DNA of 64,000 bases from contig JAGBTN010000005.1 in the NCBI GenBank assembly GCA_017631315.1, forward strand, positions 62,001 to 126,000, read 5' to 3'. The stretch comes from Bacteroidaceae bacterium (GTDB lineage: Bacteria; Bacteroidota; Bacteroidia; Bacteroidales; Bacteroidaceae). Below the pieces are notes generated by a model. It did not search any database, had not been told where the DNA came from, and saw only the letters and a list, made by a program, of their open reading frames with translations. The number at the start of each line of letters is the position of its first letter. Position 1 is the stretch's first letter. Shown in pieces: positions 23,928 to 32,102 of the stretch. Position numbers and translations under genes: made by a program.

Positions 23928-24612
23928 CGACAACCCCCTGCGCCTGAGCGAAGCAAAGAACCTTTTCAGCCAAGCCCTACAACGGCAGAACGACCGAGCA
24001 GCAGGCATGAAGATGCCCGACGACATGGAGCAAAGGGTGATGGGAAGCCTCACCCCTAAGCAAGGCTCGACGATAGTCAACCCCTCTCCGAGGAGAGGGG
24101 AACCTTCCCCCTTGCCGCTTCGACGTTCTCCCCTCCTTTGGAGGGGGATAGGGGGAGGCTGCATTGCTGTGGCAGCCAGCGTGCTCTTGCTCATCATGCT
24201 TAATATAGGGAAGCAGAAACCAGATCAACAGCCTCCAGTCGTTGCAGAAGTAATGACGGAGCCGCAGCCAATTATCCCTGACGAACCTGTTGAACACGCC
24301 AATCCTACCAGGCCTATTATACCCGTTAAGGTTGCCAAAACAGCTGCACCTAAGAAGCAACTTGCCGAGGCAGAGCTTCCCGATACGCTCGGGCAAGGTA
24401 TCTTCGAGTCGGAGGAGAATGTGCGGATTGCCATGCAGATACTTTGCGAGTGCGAAGCCACCATTCGTCAAGAGAAGCAGCAAACGCGCAACTACATCAT
24501 AGAAGCAACGTTCAACGCCTTGCCACAAGCTGAGAATGCCTTGCTTGTCACCAACGAGAACGGCGACTTCGAAGTGATAGAAGTCAGCGAACAAACTGCC
24601 ATAGAAATATAA
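23920..24612 (+). CDS. Probable membrane anti-sigma factor carrying an in-frame palindromic repeat insert
   Basis: The 230-residue product has a short cytoplasmic N-terminus (about 1-50, LSEAKNLFSQALQRQNDRAAGMKMPDDMEQRVM), one membrane helix (about 81-97, IAVAASVLLLIMLNIG), a Pro-rich linker and a periplasmic tail. It overlaps the sigma gene by 8 nt, so I infer an anti-sigma role; no classical zinc-binding anti-sigma motif is seen. Residues about 52-80 (NPSPRRGEPSPLPL, SPLLWRGIGGG) are encoded by a GC-rich palindromic element of intergenic type (24081-24160) that keeps the frame. The insert falls exactly between the cytoplasmic domain and the membrane helix. Confidence 0.72.
   Translation: MNNDNPLRLSEAKNLFSQALQRQNDRAAGMKMPDDMEQRVMGSLTPKQGSTIVNPSPRRGEPSPLPLRRSPLLWRGIGGGCIAVAASVLLLIMLNIGKQKPDQQPPVVAEVMTEPQPIIPDEPVEHANPTRPIIPVKVAKTAAPKKQLAEAELPDTLGQGIFESEENVRIAMQILCECEATIRQEKQQTRNYIIEATFNALPQAENALLVTNENGDFEVIEVSEQTAIEI
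24081..24160. repeat. GC-rich palindromic element inserted in coding sequence
   Basis: It contains a perfect 9-bp hairpin (CCCCTCTCC / GGAGAGGGG, 2-nt loop, 24081-24100) and a second one (CCCCTCC / GGAGGGG, loop TTT, near 24131-24147). The run then ends in GATAGGGGGAGG. It looks like the dispersed 'SPLLWRGIGGG' repeats that I recall from Bacteroidetes intergenic regions. Here it is translated in frame. Confidence 0.7.
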
Positions 24613-24632
24613 ACCCTTAAAATAAATAGAAA

Positions 24633-25523
24633 ATGAAAACTACAGCAAAACTCGTGACGCTCTTCTTGCTCGTCCTGTCACAAAGCCTCAGGGCACAGGA
24701 ACAAATCATGCAAGTGCTCGACGAAATCATCAACACCAAAGGCGTGGAATACTCTGTCAACAAGTACAACGGGCGGGAAGACTCGACGGAAATCCATAAC
24801 TTCCGCATCGGACGACAGAACTTCAAGCTCTTCGACAAGCTGCAGAAAGCCTTCACCTCGCTCGAAAGGAATCCTCAACTGCATTCTATCTACGTCAACT
24901 TCAATCCGATAGAGCTCAGCCGCAACCAGCCGTGGAGCATCAGAACCAAGCAAGGCCCCATCGTTATCGGAGAGCAGCCTGGGTCGAGCTATGCCGTTGC
25001 AGTCTTCGACATCCCGTACAAGGGAAGTTTCCGCTCTGTCTATGCCGCTGAGTGGTGGGACACAGACGACAAGGACATACGCCAAGGCATACTCGTCCGC
25101 ACATACGGTGAGAAAGCGCAATGGCGTGAAGGGAACGTGGACATGGGGGTTGCTATCAATACCGGAGAAGCGCAGGCAGATGTGACAAGCATTCCCCCCG
25201 AAGGCACAGACTTGATAGAGTGGATGAATAAAGCTATCAACGACAATGGAAACCTGGATAGTAACGACTGGCTAAGCATCTTCGGACTGCTTACACAAAA
25301 GATAGAAGATGCTGCCGAAAGCGATGCGGAAACGATGACAAAGGAGCAGATGGTGGTGGCATCAAGCATTGTCCTCAAGCTTTGCTCTGATGCTCCTCTC
25401 GGCGACGACGAGATTGAGGTGTGCTGCAAACGCCTGAATTTCGTAGCAGCAAAGGTCTCTGCACATAGCATGTACGTCGGCGACGCACTCCGACTCGCTA
25501 TGAAAAGGCTGAGGAAAAAATAA
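24633..25523 (+). CDS. Exported protein of unknown function in the sigma/anti-sigma operon
   Basis: The 296-residue product has a signal peptide (MKTTAKLVTLFLLVLSQSLRA-QEQ). I do not recognise a family with confidence. The N-terminal region (QIMQVLDEIINTKGVEYSVNKYNGREDS) resembles periplasmic proteins that travel with Bacteroidetes ECF sigma operons. The middle (about 95-165) is beta-rich, with SYAVAVFDIPYKGSFRSVYAAEWW, and the C-terminal part (205-296) is helical and acidic to basic. It starts 20 nt after the anti-sigma gene, so it is co-transcribed and may be the sensor or target of that pathway. A terminator follows about 100 nt later. Confidence 0.65.
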   Translation: MKTTAKLVTLFLLVLSQSLRAQEQIMQVLDEIINTKGVEYSVNKYNGREDSTEIHNFRIGRQNFKLFDKLQKAFTSLERNPQLHSIYVNFNPIELSRNQPWSIRTKQGPIVIGEQPGSSYAVAVFDIPYKGSFRSVYAAEWWDTDDKDIRQGILVRTYGEKAQWREGNVDMGVAINTGEAQADVTSIPPEGTDLIEWMNKAINDNGNLDSNDWLSIFGLLTQKIEDAAESDAETMTKEQMVVASSIVLKLCSDAPLGDDEIEVCCKRLNFVAAKVSAHSMYVGDALRLAMKRLRKK

Positions 25524-25622
25524 GTTAACCGCAACAAGAAGACCTATCTCAAAGGCATGGAGCCGAAGGAGAAGTAAGATACATTTAGGTTTTTTGAAGT
25601 TAATAAATCGGTGCGCCACCCT

Positions 25623-25655
25623 GCTCCTGCGTCGCGAGATGCGGGAGCTGTTTTT
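25623..25655 (+). terminator. Intrinsic terminator of the sigma-factor operon
   Basis: The stem GCTCCTGC / GCGGGAGC (one G-T pair), loop of 10 nt, is followed by TGTTTTTA, about 100 nt after the last stop codon. Confidence 0.75.
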
Positions 25656-25683
25656 ATAACCCTCACTTGACATCGGTAAACGT

Positions 25684-25735
25684 CACGTGTGAAGTTCGCC
25701 AACTTCACGTGTGTTGTTGGCAAACATCACGTGTG
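25684..25735. repeat. 22-bp-periodic palindromic array C (CACGTG type, 3 units)
   Basis: CACGTGTG begins at 25684, 25706 and 25728, exactly 22 bp apart. The 14-bp spacers are AAGTTCGCCAACTT and TTGTTGGCAAACAT, which have the same AAGTT...AACTT and TGCC/GGCA character as arrays A and B. It lies between the converging ends of the sigma operon and the V-ATPase operon. Confidence 0.85.
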
Positions 25736-25739
25736 TCAT

Positions 25740-25778
25740 AAAAAAACAAAGCGTGCCGTGTTTTGCAACACGGCACGC
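25740..25778 (-). terminator. Intrinsic terminator closing the V-ATPase operon after atpB
   Basis: A 12-bp stem (GCGTGCCGTGTT / AACACGGCACGC) with a 4-nt loop is followed on the minus strand by TTTGTTTTTTTATG. It lies 20 nt after the atpB stop, so transcription ends there and no further ATPase gene is part of the operon. Confidence 0.9.
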
Positions 25779-25797
25779 CATCCTATATAAAGTCCTG

Positions 25798-27120
25798 TTA
25801 TTTCCAGTAAATATCGGTAAACTCCTTCTTGATGTTCACCTCTTCGAGCTTGAAGTACTTGCAGAAGAGAGACCATGTAACATCGAGCATTTCCTCTGTA
25901 TTCAGATTGACGTCGATGGCAAGAAGCTTGCTCGAATAGTCCTTCGCAAACTCAAGACAACGGTTGTCGTAGTCAGTCAAATCAAAACCATTCTCCAGCT
26001 TCGTCTTCGCATTAGCCGCATCGGCATAGAGTCGGATGGCAGCATTCATGACCTGACTGTGGTCCTTACGTGTCTTCTTACCCGCAACAAGCTGCTTCAG
26101 ACGAGACAGCGAACGGAACGGATCGACGATAACCTTACCCACATCACTGTCGCGGCGCAGATAGAGTTGACCTTCCGTAATGTAACCCGTGTTGTCGGGC
26201 ACAGCATGAGTAATATCGCCACCAGACAAGGTTGTCACAGCAATGATAGTGATAGAACCACCGCCCACACTCTCGGGGAACTGCACAGCCTTCTCGTAAA
26301 TCTTTGCCAAGTCGGAATAGAGAGAACCCGGCATAGAATCCTTCGACGGGATTTGGTCCATACGGTTGCTCACGATAGAAAGCGAGTCGGCATAGCTGGT
26401 CATGTCAGTCAGCAGGACGAGAACCGTCTCATGCTTCTCAACAGCAAAATACTCGGCTGCAGCCAACGCCATATCGGGAATGAGGAGTCGCTCCACAGCA
26501 GGGTCCTCAGTCGTGTTGATGAAAGAGATAATGCGGTCGAGCGCACCGGCACCGGCAAAAGTATTGCGGAAGAAGTAATAGTCATCATTCGTCATACCCA
26601 TACCGCCAAGAATAATCTTGTCGCACTTCGCACGCATCGCAACCATCGCCATCACCTCGTTGAAAGGCTGGTCCGGGTCGGCAAAGAAAGGAATCTTCTG
26701 ACCCGAAACAAGCGTGTTGTTAAGGTCAATACCGGCAATACCCGTTGCAATAAGTTCACTGGGCTGCTTTCTGCGAACAGGGTTCACAGAAGGTCCGCCA
26801 ATCTCCACCTCTTTTCCCTCAACCTCCGGACCGCCGTCGATGGGCTGACCATAAGCATTGAAGAAACGTCCAGCCAACTGTTCGCTGACCTTGAGAGAAG
26901 GACTCTTACCCAAAAACACGACCTCCGCATTGGTGGGAATACCACCCGTGCCCTCAAACACCTGAAGCGTAACGTCGTCACCGATTATCTTTACCACCTG
27001 AGCCAGTTTGCCATTAATGGTGGCAAGCTCATTATAACCGACACCTGTCGCCTTGAGCGAACAAGTAGCCTTCGTTATCTGGCTAATCTTTGTATATACT
27101 TTCTGAAATGCTGTTGCCAT
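25798..27120 (-). CDS. atpB: V/A-type ATP synthase subunit B
   Basis: The 440-residue non-catalytic partner of subunit A has no Walker A motif. Signatures are KSPSLKVSEQLAGRFFNAYGQPIDGGPE, GIAGIDLNNTLVSGQKIPFF, VLVLLTDMTSYADSLS, IPSKDSMPGSLYSDLAKIYE and LRRDSDVGKVIVDPFRSLSRLK. A and B alternate in the A3B3 head that hydrolyses or makes ATP. It starts five nt after the A stop. It is normally followed by D, I and K genes in Bacteroidetes; here a terminator follows directly. Confidence 0.95.
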   Translation of the reverse strand: MATAFQKVYTKISQITKATCSLKATGVGYNELATINGKLAQVVKIIGDDVTLQVFEGTGGIPTNAEVVFLGKSPSLKVSEQLAGRFFNAYGQPIDGGPEVEGKEVEIGGPSVNPVRRKQPSELIATGIAGIDLNNTLVSGQKIPFFADPDQPFNEVMAMVAMRAKCDKIILGGMGMTNDDYYFFRNTFAGAGALDRIISFINTTEDPAVERLLIPDMALAAAEYFAVEKHETVLVLLTDMTSYADSLSIVSNRMDQIPSKDSMPGSLYSDLAKIYEKAVQFPESVGGGSITIIAVTTLSGGDITHAVPDNTGYITEGQLYLRRDSDVGKVIVDPFRSLSRLKQLVAGKKTRKDHSQVMNAAIRLYADAANAKTKLENGFDLTDYDNRCLEFAKDYSSKLLAIDVNLNTEEMLDVTWSLFCKYFKLEEVNIKKEFTDIYWK

Positions 27121-27125
27121 GTCTG

Positions 27126-28871
27126 TTATGCATTAATCATTGCTTCAATTTGCTTGATGTAGTCGTAATACTGCTCACTCTTGTAAACAGAATAGTTCAT
27201 CTGCTTGCAAAGGTTGATGAGTTTCTTGAAGAAGTCCGTAACATCAAGGAAGGTATCAAACTTGTAATCATCCTTGTTGCAAACCGTTGTCACAAGGTTA
27301 AGAATCTCCTCCTGACGCTCAAGGGGCGTCACAGCATCAACCTCGTCGAACGCATCCTGCTGCAGAATGACATAGTCGATAACCTCAGACTTCCAGAAGG
27401 TAACATGGTATTCAACAGGCACACCATCGTCACCCAAGATATTTATCTGCTCGGCAATCTCCTTACCACGCAACATACGCGTCTTCAAGTCGAGCACCTT
27501 CGGAATCCACTCCTCGTTGATGTGACCCTTAATATACTCGGCAAACTCCGGATATTCAAGATACTTGGAATAAGAATCAATAGGGTTAACAGCAGGATAA
27601 CGCTTCTTGTCGGCACGATCCTGCTCAAGAGCATAGAAACAACGAGCCACCTTCTTGGTGTTCTCCGTCACAGGCTCCTTAAGGTTACCACCGGCAGGTG
27701 ACACCGTACCCAGGAAGGTAACAGAACCAACCTCACCATTGTTCAGAATAACATAACCTGCACGTCCGTAGAAGTTACTGATAAGAGCACCCAAGTCCAT
27801 TGGGAACGCATCGGGACCAGGCAGTTCCTCCATACGGTTCGACATCTCACGCAAAGCCTGTGCCCAACGAGAAGTAGAGTCGGCCATCAGCAGAACACGA
27901 AGACCCATAGAACGATAATACTCTGCCATCGTCATAGCAGTATACACAGAAGCCTCACGAGCAGCAACAGGCATGTTAGAAGTGTTGGCAATAATAATCG
28001 TACGCTCCATCAACTTGCGGCCTGTATGGGGGTCAACCAACTCGGGGAACTCAGTAAAGATTTCCACAACCTCATTAGCACGTTCACCGCAAGCAGCAAT
28101 AATCACAATGTCGGCTTCAGCCTGCTTTGATATGGCATGCTGCAACACAGTCTTACCCGTACCGAAAGGACCAGGAATAAAGCCCGTACCGCCTTCCACA
28201 ATCGGATTGAACGTATCAATGGTACGCACACCAGTCTCAAGCAACTTGAATGGACGGGGTTTCTCCTTATAGTTAGTCATCGCAAACTTAACCGGCCAGT
28301 GCTGCACCATATCAAGTTTGATCTCATTACCCTGCTCGTCTGTCAAAACAGCAATGGTGTCATGTATCTTATATTGACCTTTTGGCACAATACTCTTAAC
28401 GGTTGCAGTTCCTTCCATCTGGAAAGGAGCCATAATCTTAAGTGGCTGATGGTTTTCCTCTACCTTGCCAAGCCAAGCACTTGCTTGCACCTTGTCGCCT
28501 ACTTTTACAATAGGTTCAAAGTCCCAAAGGCGTTCGCTGTCAAGAGCATCTGTATATTGACCGCGCTTCAGGAAAACGCCGTCCATCTTGTCGAGGTCGT
28601 TCTGCAGACCATCATAGTTATGGCTGAGCATACCAGGACCAAGCTGGATTTCGAGCATATGGCCTGTGAATTCTGCTTCGGCACCAATTTTCAATCCGCG
28701 TGTGCTCTCAAAGACTTGCACATATACGTCCTGTTTTACGACCTTGATGACCTCTGCCATCAAACGGTCGCCACCTGTGGTGATGTAGCATATCTCGCCT
28801 TGGATCACAGGTCCATCCACTTGGAGTGTGACCATATTGGCAACTACGCCACTAACAATTCCTTTTGTCAT
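27126..28871 (-). CDS. atpA: V/A-type ATP synthase catalytic subunit A
   Basis: The 581-residue product has the N-terminal beta barrel (MTKGIVSGVVANMVTLQVDG), the ~90-residue 'non-homologous region' of V/A-type A subunits (about 110-200), the P-loop GPFGTGKT (about 230-237), GERANEVVEIF, the Walker B strand LRVLLMADSTSRWAQALREMS, and a C-terminal helical domain. It is the ATP-binding catalytic subunit of a membrane ion-translocating ATPase. The gene starts 34 nt after the DUF2764 gene. Confidence 0.95.
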   Translation of the reverse strand: MTKGIVSGVVANMVTLQVDGPVIQGEICYITTGGDRLMAEVIKVVKQDVYVQVFESTRGLKIGAEAEFTGHMLEIQLGPGMLSHNYDGLQNDLDKMDGVFLKRGQYTDALDSERLWDFEPIVKVGDKVQASAWLGKVEENHQPLKIMAPFQMEGTATVKSIVPKGQYKIHDTIAVLTDEQGNEIKLDMVQHWPVKFAMTNYKEKPRPFKLLETGVRTIDTFNPIVEGGTGFIPGPFGTGKTVLQHAISKQAEADIVIIAACGERANEVVEIFTEFPELVDPHTGRKLMERTIIIANTSNMPVAAREASVYTAMTMAEYYRSMGLRVLLMADSTSRWAQALREMSNRMEELPGPDAFPMDLGALISNFYGRAGYVILNNGEVGSVTFLGTVSPAGGNLKEPVTENTKKVARCFYALEQDRADKKRYPAVNPIDSYSKYLEYPEFAEYIKGHINEEWIPKVLDLKTRMLRGKEIAEQINILGDDGVPVEYHVTFWKSEVIDYVILQQDAFDEVDAVTPLERQEEILNLVTTVCNKDDYKFDTFLDVTDFFKKLINLCKQMNYSVYKSEQYYDYIKQIEAMINA

Positions 28872-28905
28872 ATTTATCTTGTCTTTTTATTGATCATTGT
28901 TTTGA

Positions 28906-29748
28906 CTAGGCAAGGAATTCGTCTGGAACTCTTGCTTCTCCACGAAGGTTATCGATTATTCGTTGGAAGGTTTCCTTGCCTTGTTCTACGTCCAGTTTTG
29001 CCCATCGTTCCTGCATCTGCAATTTGCAGAGATAGGCAAAGACTGCTTCCATGCTGAAAGGTTCGAAGAAGGTTCGTTCGTCAAGCCATACCCACTTGAA
29101 GGCGTCTATCATCTTTTCTTTTCGAACTGGATCGTCTTCTTCGACTATCTTCATGAGTTGAGGGATATACTCAAGTTCATGGGTTAGGTTAAAGTCTTTG
29201 GTCTTGTTCTCGCGTATCATTTCCTGCACCTCGCCTTCGCCTTTTACGAAGTCTCCTACGCTCCAGCCTTGGGTGCGTGCCAACATGGCTGTAAGGATGT
29301 TGGTAATGTCGAGATTGAGTTTATACCAACGGCGCATCATTCGATTAGGGCAGGTGCGGATGGCGTAGTTGAGGAACTGGAAGGCTATCTCGTCTTCGGG
29401 GAAATAGTCTGCTTTGTCTTTGTTGAAAGCATACTCTCGAGCGAAGACACTCATAAAGGCGGGGAAGCGGTGTACGTTGAAGTTCAGTTCCGTTGCGCTG
29501 GTGATGAGGTCTTGCAGTTGCTCGTGGGTAAAGTTTCCCCACTGGTCGATGTTTGCTTCGGGATTCTTGAGAAGTTTGACCAAATTGATGCAATCGAAGT
29601 GCAGGAAGAAGTAGAAGAGCAACTTTTTGTCCTGTGAGGTGAGTTGTTCTCCGCATTGTTCCCGCATTTGCTCTACGGTCATTCCGGGCTTTGCATCTTG
29701 TAGGTCTATGTCCGGCAAGCCGGCTATCATGCAATAATAATTGGCCAT
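28906..29748 (-). CDS. DUF2764 protein of the V-ATPase operon
   Basis: The 280-residue, largely helical protein begins MANYYCMIAGLPDIDLQDAK, the DUF2764 signature. It is found only in V-ATPase operons of Bacteroidetes and relatives, between E and A. By position and helical content it may replace the subunit C/d socket, which has no separate gene here; that is an inference. It starts 12 nt after the subunit E stop. Confidence 0.88.
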   Translation of the reverse strand: MANYYCMIAGLPDIDLQDAKPGMTVEQMREQCGEQLTSQDKKLLFYFFLHFDCINLVKLLKNPEANIDQWGNFTHEQLQDLITSATELNFNVHRFPAFMSVFAREYAFNKDKADYFPEDEIAFQFLNYAIRTCPNRMMRRWYKLNLDITNILTAMLARTQGWSVGDFVKGEGEVQEMIRENKTKDFNLTHELEYIPQLMKIVEEDDPVRKEKMIDAFKWVWLDERTFFEPFSMEAVFAYLCKLQMQERWAKLDVEQGKETFQRIIDNLRGEARVPDEFLA

Positions 29749-29760
29749 TTACTCTGACTT

Positions 29761-30348
29761 CTAAAAGAGCATTTCGACGAGTTGCGGGCGGAGGAAGTTC
29801 TTGAAGAAGGTTTCGAACTCTTCCTTGCCGAAGTTTACTTTGTAGCTTCCGTCGGCTGGTGCGATGGTGAGCATGGTATTTTTGTCGTTTACCTTGTTGA
29901 TGGTAACGCCCTTGTCGAGCAGTGATTTTGCTTTTTCGGCGAAGTATGCTTTGAGGTTATCTGCTTCGCTGCTGGAGATGACTACTGGTTCGTCGGCGCT
30001 CCACTTTTGGGCGAGTGCTACGGCAAACTGTCCGAGAAAGTCGGGGTTTGCGGTCATTTCCTTGACTGCTTCCTTGACAACGTTGTCGGTCAGTACGTTT
30101 GTCACTTCGGTCTTGAGTGCGCTCAAGGCTTGTGTGGTGTACATTTTGAGTTCGTTGCGTGTGTTGGCTGCGGTGTCGCCGGCTTGCTTTTGTGCTTGGG
30201 CGACGATGTCTTGTGCCTGCTGACGTGCTTCCTGCAGGATGGTTTCTGCTTGTTGTTGCGCCTGCTTGACAATGCGATCGGCTTCGGCTTGACCTTTCTC
30301 TACGCCTTCGCGCAAGATTTTCTCGGTAAGTTCTTGTATCTTTTCCAT
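29761..30348 (-). CDS. atpE: V/A-type ATP synthase subunit E (peripheral stalk)
   Basis: The 195-residue product has an N-terminal long alpha-helical, Gln/Ala-rich coiled coil (about 1-85, with heptads of EADRIVKQAQQQAETILQEA) and a globular C-terminal domain that caps subunit B. This is the E-subunit layout of the peripheral stalk. It is the first gene of the operon E-DUF2764-A-B. A weak -7-like TACCTTCG lies about 40 nt upstream. Confidence 0.85.
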   Translation of the reverse strand: MEKIQELTEKILREGVEKGQAEADRIVKQAQQQAETILQEARQQAQDIVAQAQKQAGDTAANTRNELKMYTTQALSALKTEVTNVLTDNVVKEAVKEMTANPDFLGQFAVALAQKWSADEPVVISSSEADNLKAYFAEKAKSLLDKGVTINKVNDKNTMLTIAPADGSYKVNFGKEEFETFFKNFLRPQLVEMLF

Positions 30349-30420
30349 TAGTCTTTTTATGTGTATTTATGCTATTCTCGGCACGAAGGTACAAAATTCC
30401 TTTGGGATTTCTATTCTTCT

Positions 30421-30470
30421 GTACAAAAAAAATGCCCTAACTGCCATTTTATGGCATGAAAGGGCATTTG
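30421..30470 (-). terminator. Terminator of the GH29 fucosidase gene
   Basis: The outer stem AAATGCCCT / AGGGCATTT encloses an inner hairpin TGCCATTTTATGGCA. On the minus strand it is followed by TTTTTTTTG. It lies 33 nt after the stop codon. Confidence 0.85.
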
Positions 30471-30502
30471 GCTGTTGCTATTTAATAGTTGCTTGAGGCG
30501 AT

Positions 30503-31876
30503 TTAATAGACGCCAAGTTCTGCGATTGCCAGTTTGCCTTGATGGCGAAGAATGGTGACGCGGACTTTTTCGGCACCGACGGGGTCGAAGTGATGTTGTT
30601 TGAGGCGGCAGTCGGGAGCCTGTCCTTCGAAGATTGTATACCAGTTTTTGCCGCGTTTGTATTCGAGGCGATAGGCTTGCATGCTGCCTTTTCTTTCTTC
30701 GAGAATGGTTACCAGAGAGATTTGTTTTTTGCCTTGCAGGTCCACCTCGAACCAGGGTTCCTTGACGGAGGGAGCGGAGGTCCATGCTGAGACGAAATCG
30801 TCGTCGCAGGCGAAATCGCCGATGCCGATGCCTGCACTCCAACTGAATTCGGTGGGACAGTATTTGGCAAGGTTGCGGCGAATGATGGGGGCTTCGCAGG
30901 CTGGGATAGGCTTTGTTGGGCCGGCATGTTGCCAGAGTTGGCCTATTTGGCGAAGTGCTTCTACGGCATTGTCGTCCATCAGACCATCGCGATTAGGAGC
31001 TACGTTGAGCATAAAGTTGCAGTATGCCTCGTTATAGGGGCGGATGTTTTCCTCGACGAGCCAGCGTACGTCCTTGAGTTTGTCGGTTGGCATGGACTCT
31101 CTCCAGAACCATGATTTCTGTATGCTCAGGCAGGCCATTGCGGGGAGTCTGTTTTCGTTGGTGTTTATCTTCTGCCCAGCGCCTTGTTCATACGATTTGA
31201 TGTCTGTGTAGAACAATGCCTCGCGCGGATACTTGGCAGCATTGAGGTCCATGACGAGGCAGTTGGGCTGCAGGCTCTTGATGTATTCGTAGATTTCCTG
31301 GAACGGTATTTCTTCGTAGGAGATTCGTGACCAGGGGGCGTCCCAGCCATCGATGATGAGGGCCGAAATCTCGCCATAGTTGGTGAGGAGTTCCTTCAGC
31401 TGTGCCTTGATGTACTTCGTGTGGCTTGGTTTGATGTGGCCGGGGCGGATGCGGTGGTGTGTGTCGAGGATGCTGAAGTAGAGCATGACGCCAAGACCTT
31501 CCTGGCGGAAGGCGTCGACATACTGGCGAACGACATCGACTTTGGCTGGCGACTGCATGGAGTTGTAGTCGGTTGTCTTGGTATCCCAGATGCAGAAGCC
31601 GCTGTGATGCTTGGTGGTAAGGCAGCCATAGGCCATGTTGGCCGACTTGGCAGCCTTTGCCCACTGGCTGCAATCGAGGCGTGTGGGGGCAAAAGCCGAA
31701 GCGGGCATATCGGGATCTGGCCAGTCGTCGGTTGAATATGTAGGCATGTTGTAGTGGATGAACATGCCGAAACGGTAATCTACAAAGCCTTGCTGCAATT
31801 CGCGCAAAGACTTCTGCTGGGCAAACATGCTGCAAGCCATCAGCAATGAAGAACACAGGAGAAAAATTCTTTTCAT
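30503..31876 (-). CDS. Secreted alpha-L-fucosidase (GH29) with C-terminal discoidin-like domain
   Basis: I chose the ATG at 31876 because it gives a signal peptide (MKRIFLLCSSLLMACSMFA-QQ); the open frame upstream runs into repeat array D2. The 457-residue enzyme has GH29 features: FGMFIHYNMPTY, LTTKHHSGFCIWDTK, VDVVRQYVDAFRQEGLGVMLYFS, and the nucleophile-region SALIIDGWD. Residues about 345-457 form an F5/8-type C (CBM32-like) module (WSAGIGIGDFACDDDFVSAWTS...LEYKRG). It removes L-fucose from host or plant glycans in the periplasm or at the surface. It has no co-directional neighbour within operon distance. Confidence 0.88.
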   Translation of the reverse strand: MKRIFLLCSSLLMACSMFAQQKSLRELQQGFVDYRFGMFIHYNMPTYSTDDWPDPDMPASAFAPTRLDCSQWAKAAKSANMAYGCLTTKHHSGFCIWDTKTTDYNSMQSPAKVDVVRQYVDAFRQEGLGVMLYFSILDTHHRIRPGHIKPSHTKYIKAQLKELLTNYGEISALIIDGWDAPWSRISYEEIPFQEIYEYIKSLQPNCLVMDLNAAKYPREALFYTDIKSYEQGAGQKINTNENRLPAMACLSIQKSWFWRESMPTDKLKDVRWLVEENIRPYNEAYCNFMLNVAPNRDGLMDDNAVEALRQIGQLWQHAGPTKPIPACEAPIIRRNLAKYCPTEFSWSAGIGIGDFACDDDFVSAWTSAPSVKEPWFEVDLQGKKQISLVTILEERKGSMQAYRLEYKRGKNWYTIFEGQAPDCRLKQHHFDPVGAEKVRVTILRHQGKLAIAELGVY

Positions 31877-31957
31877 GTTATTAAATTTAATGTTAGAAAT
31901 AAATGTTAGTATCGAAACCGCAGGCCTCTCAAAAAGAAGCACTGCCTGATTGGCAAT

Positions 31958-32015
31958 AATGCTTAACCTTTCGGGCGACAATGGTTAAGCCTTTTGACAA
32001 TAATGGTTAACCTGT
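31958..32015. repeat. 22-bp-periodic GGTTAACC array D2 (3 units)
   Basis: Cores start at 31961 (GCTTAACC), 31983 (GGTTAAGC) and 32005 (GGTTAACC), exactly 22 bp apart. The first two variants are reverse complements of each other, so they can pair fully. It lies after the FAS1 gene 32103-34253 (beyond its terminator) and before the fucosidase start. Confidence 0.88.
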
Positions 32016-32039
32016 TTGAAACGCCCGCTACAGCCTGTT

Positions 32040-32076
32040 GCAAAAGAAGGCGTGCTCTTATCTGTATAAAAGCACG
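32040..32076 (-). terminator. Terminator of the minus-strand FAS1 gene
   Basis: An 11-bp stem (CGTGCTCTTAT / ATAAAAGCACG, one G-T pair) with loop CTGT is followed on the minus strand by CCTTCTTTTG. It lies about 25 nt after the stop. Confidence 0.75.
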
Positions 32077-32102
32077 TCCCTCTCTATATCAACATATTAA
32101 GT

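Noticed and set aside
25711-27162. Open frame antisense to atpB (plus strand)
   Set aside because: atpB is complete and conserved. The antisense product is low-complexity (Arg, Leu, His rich) and crosses the atpB terminator.
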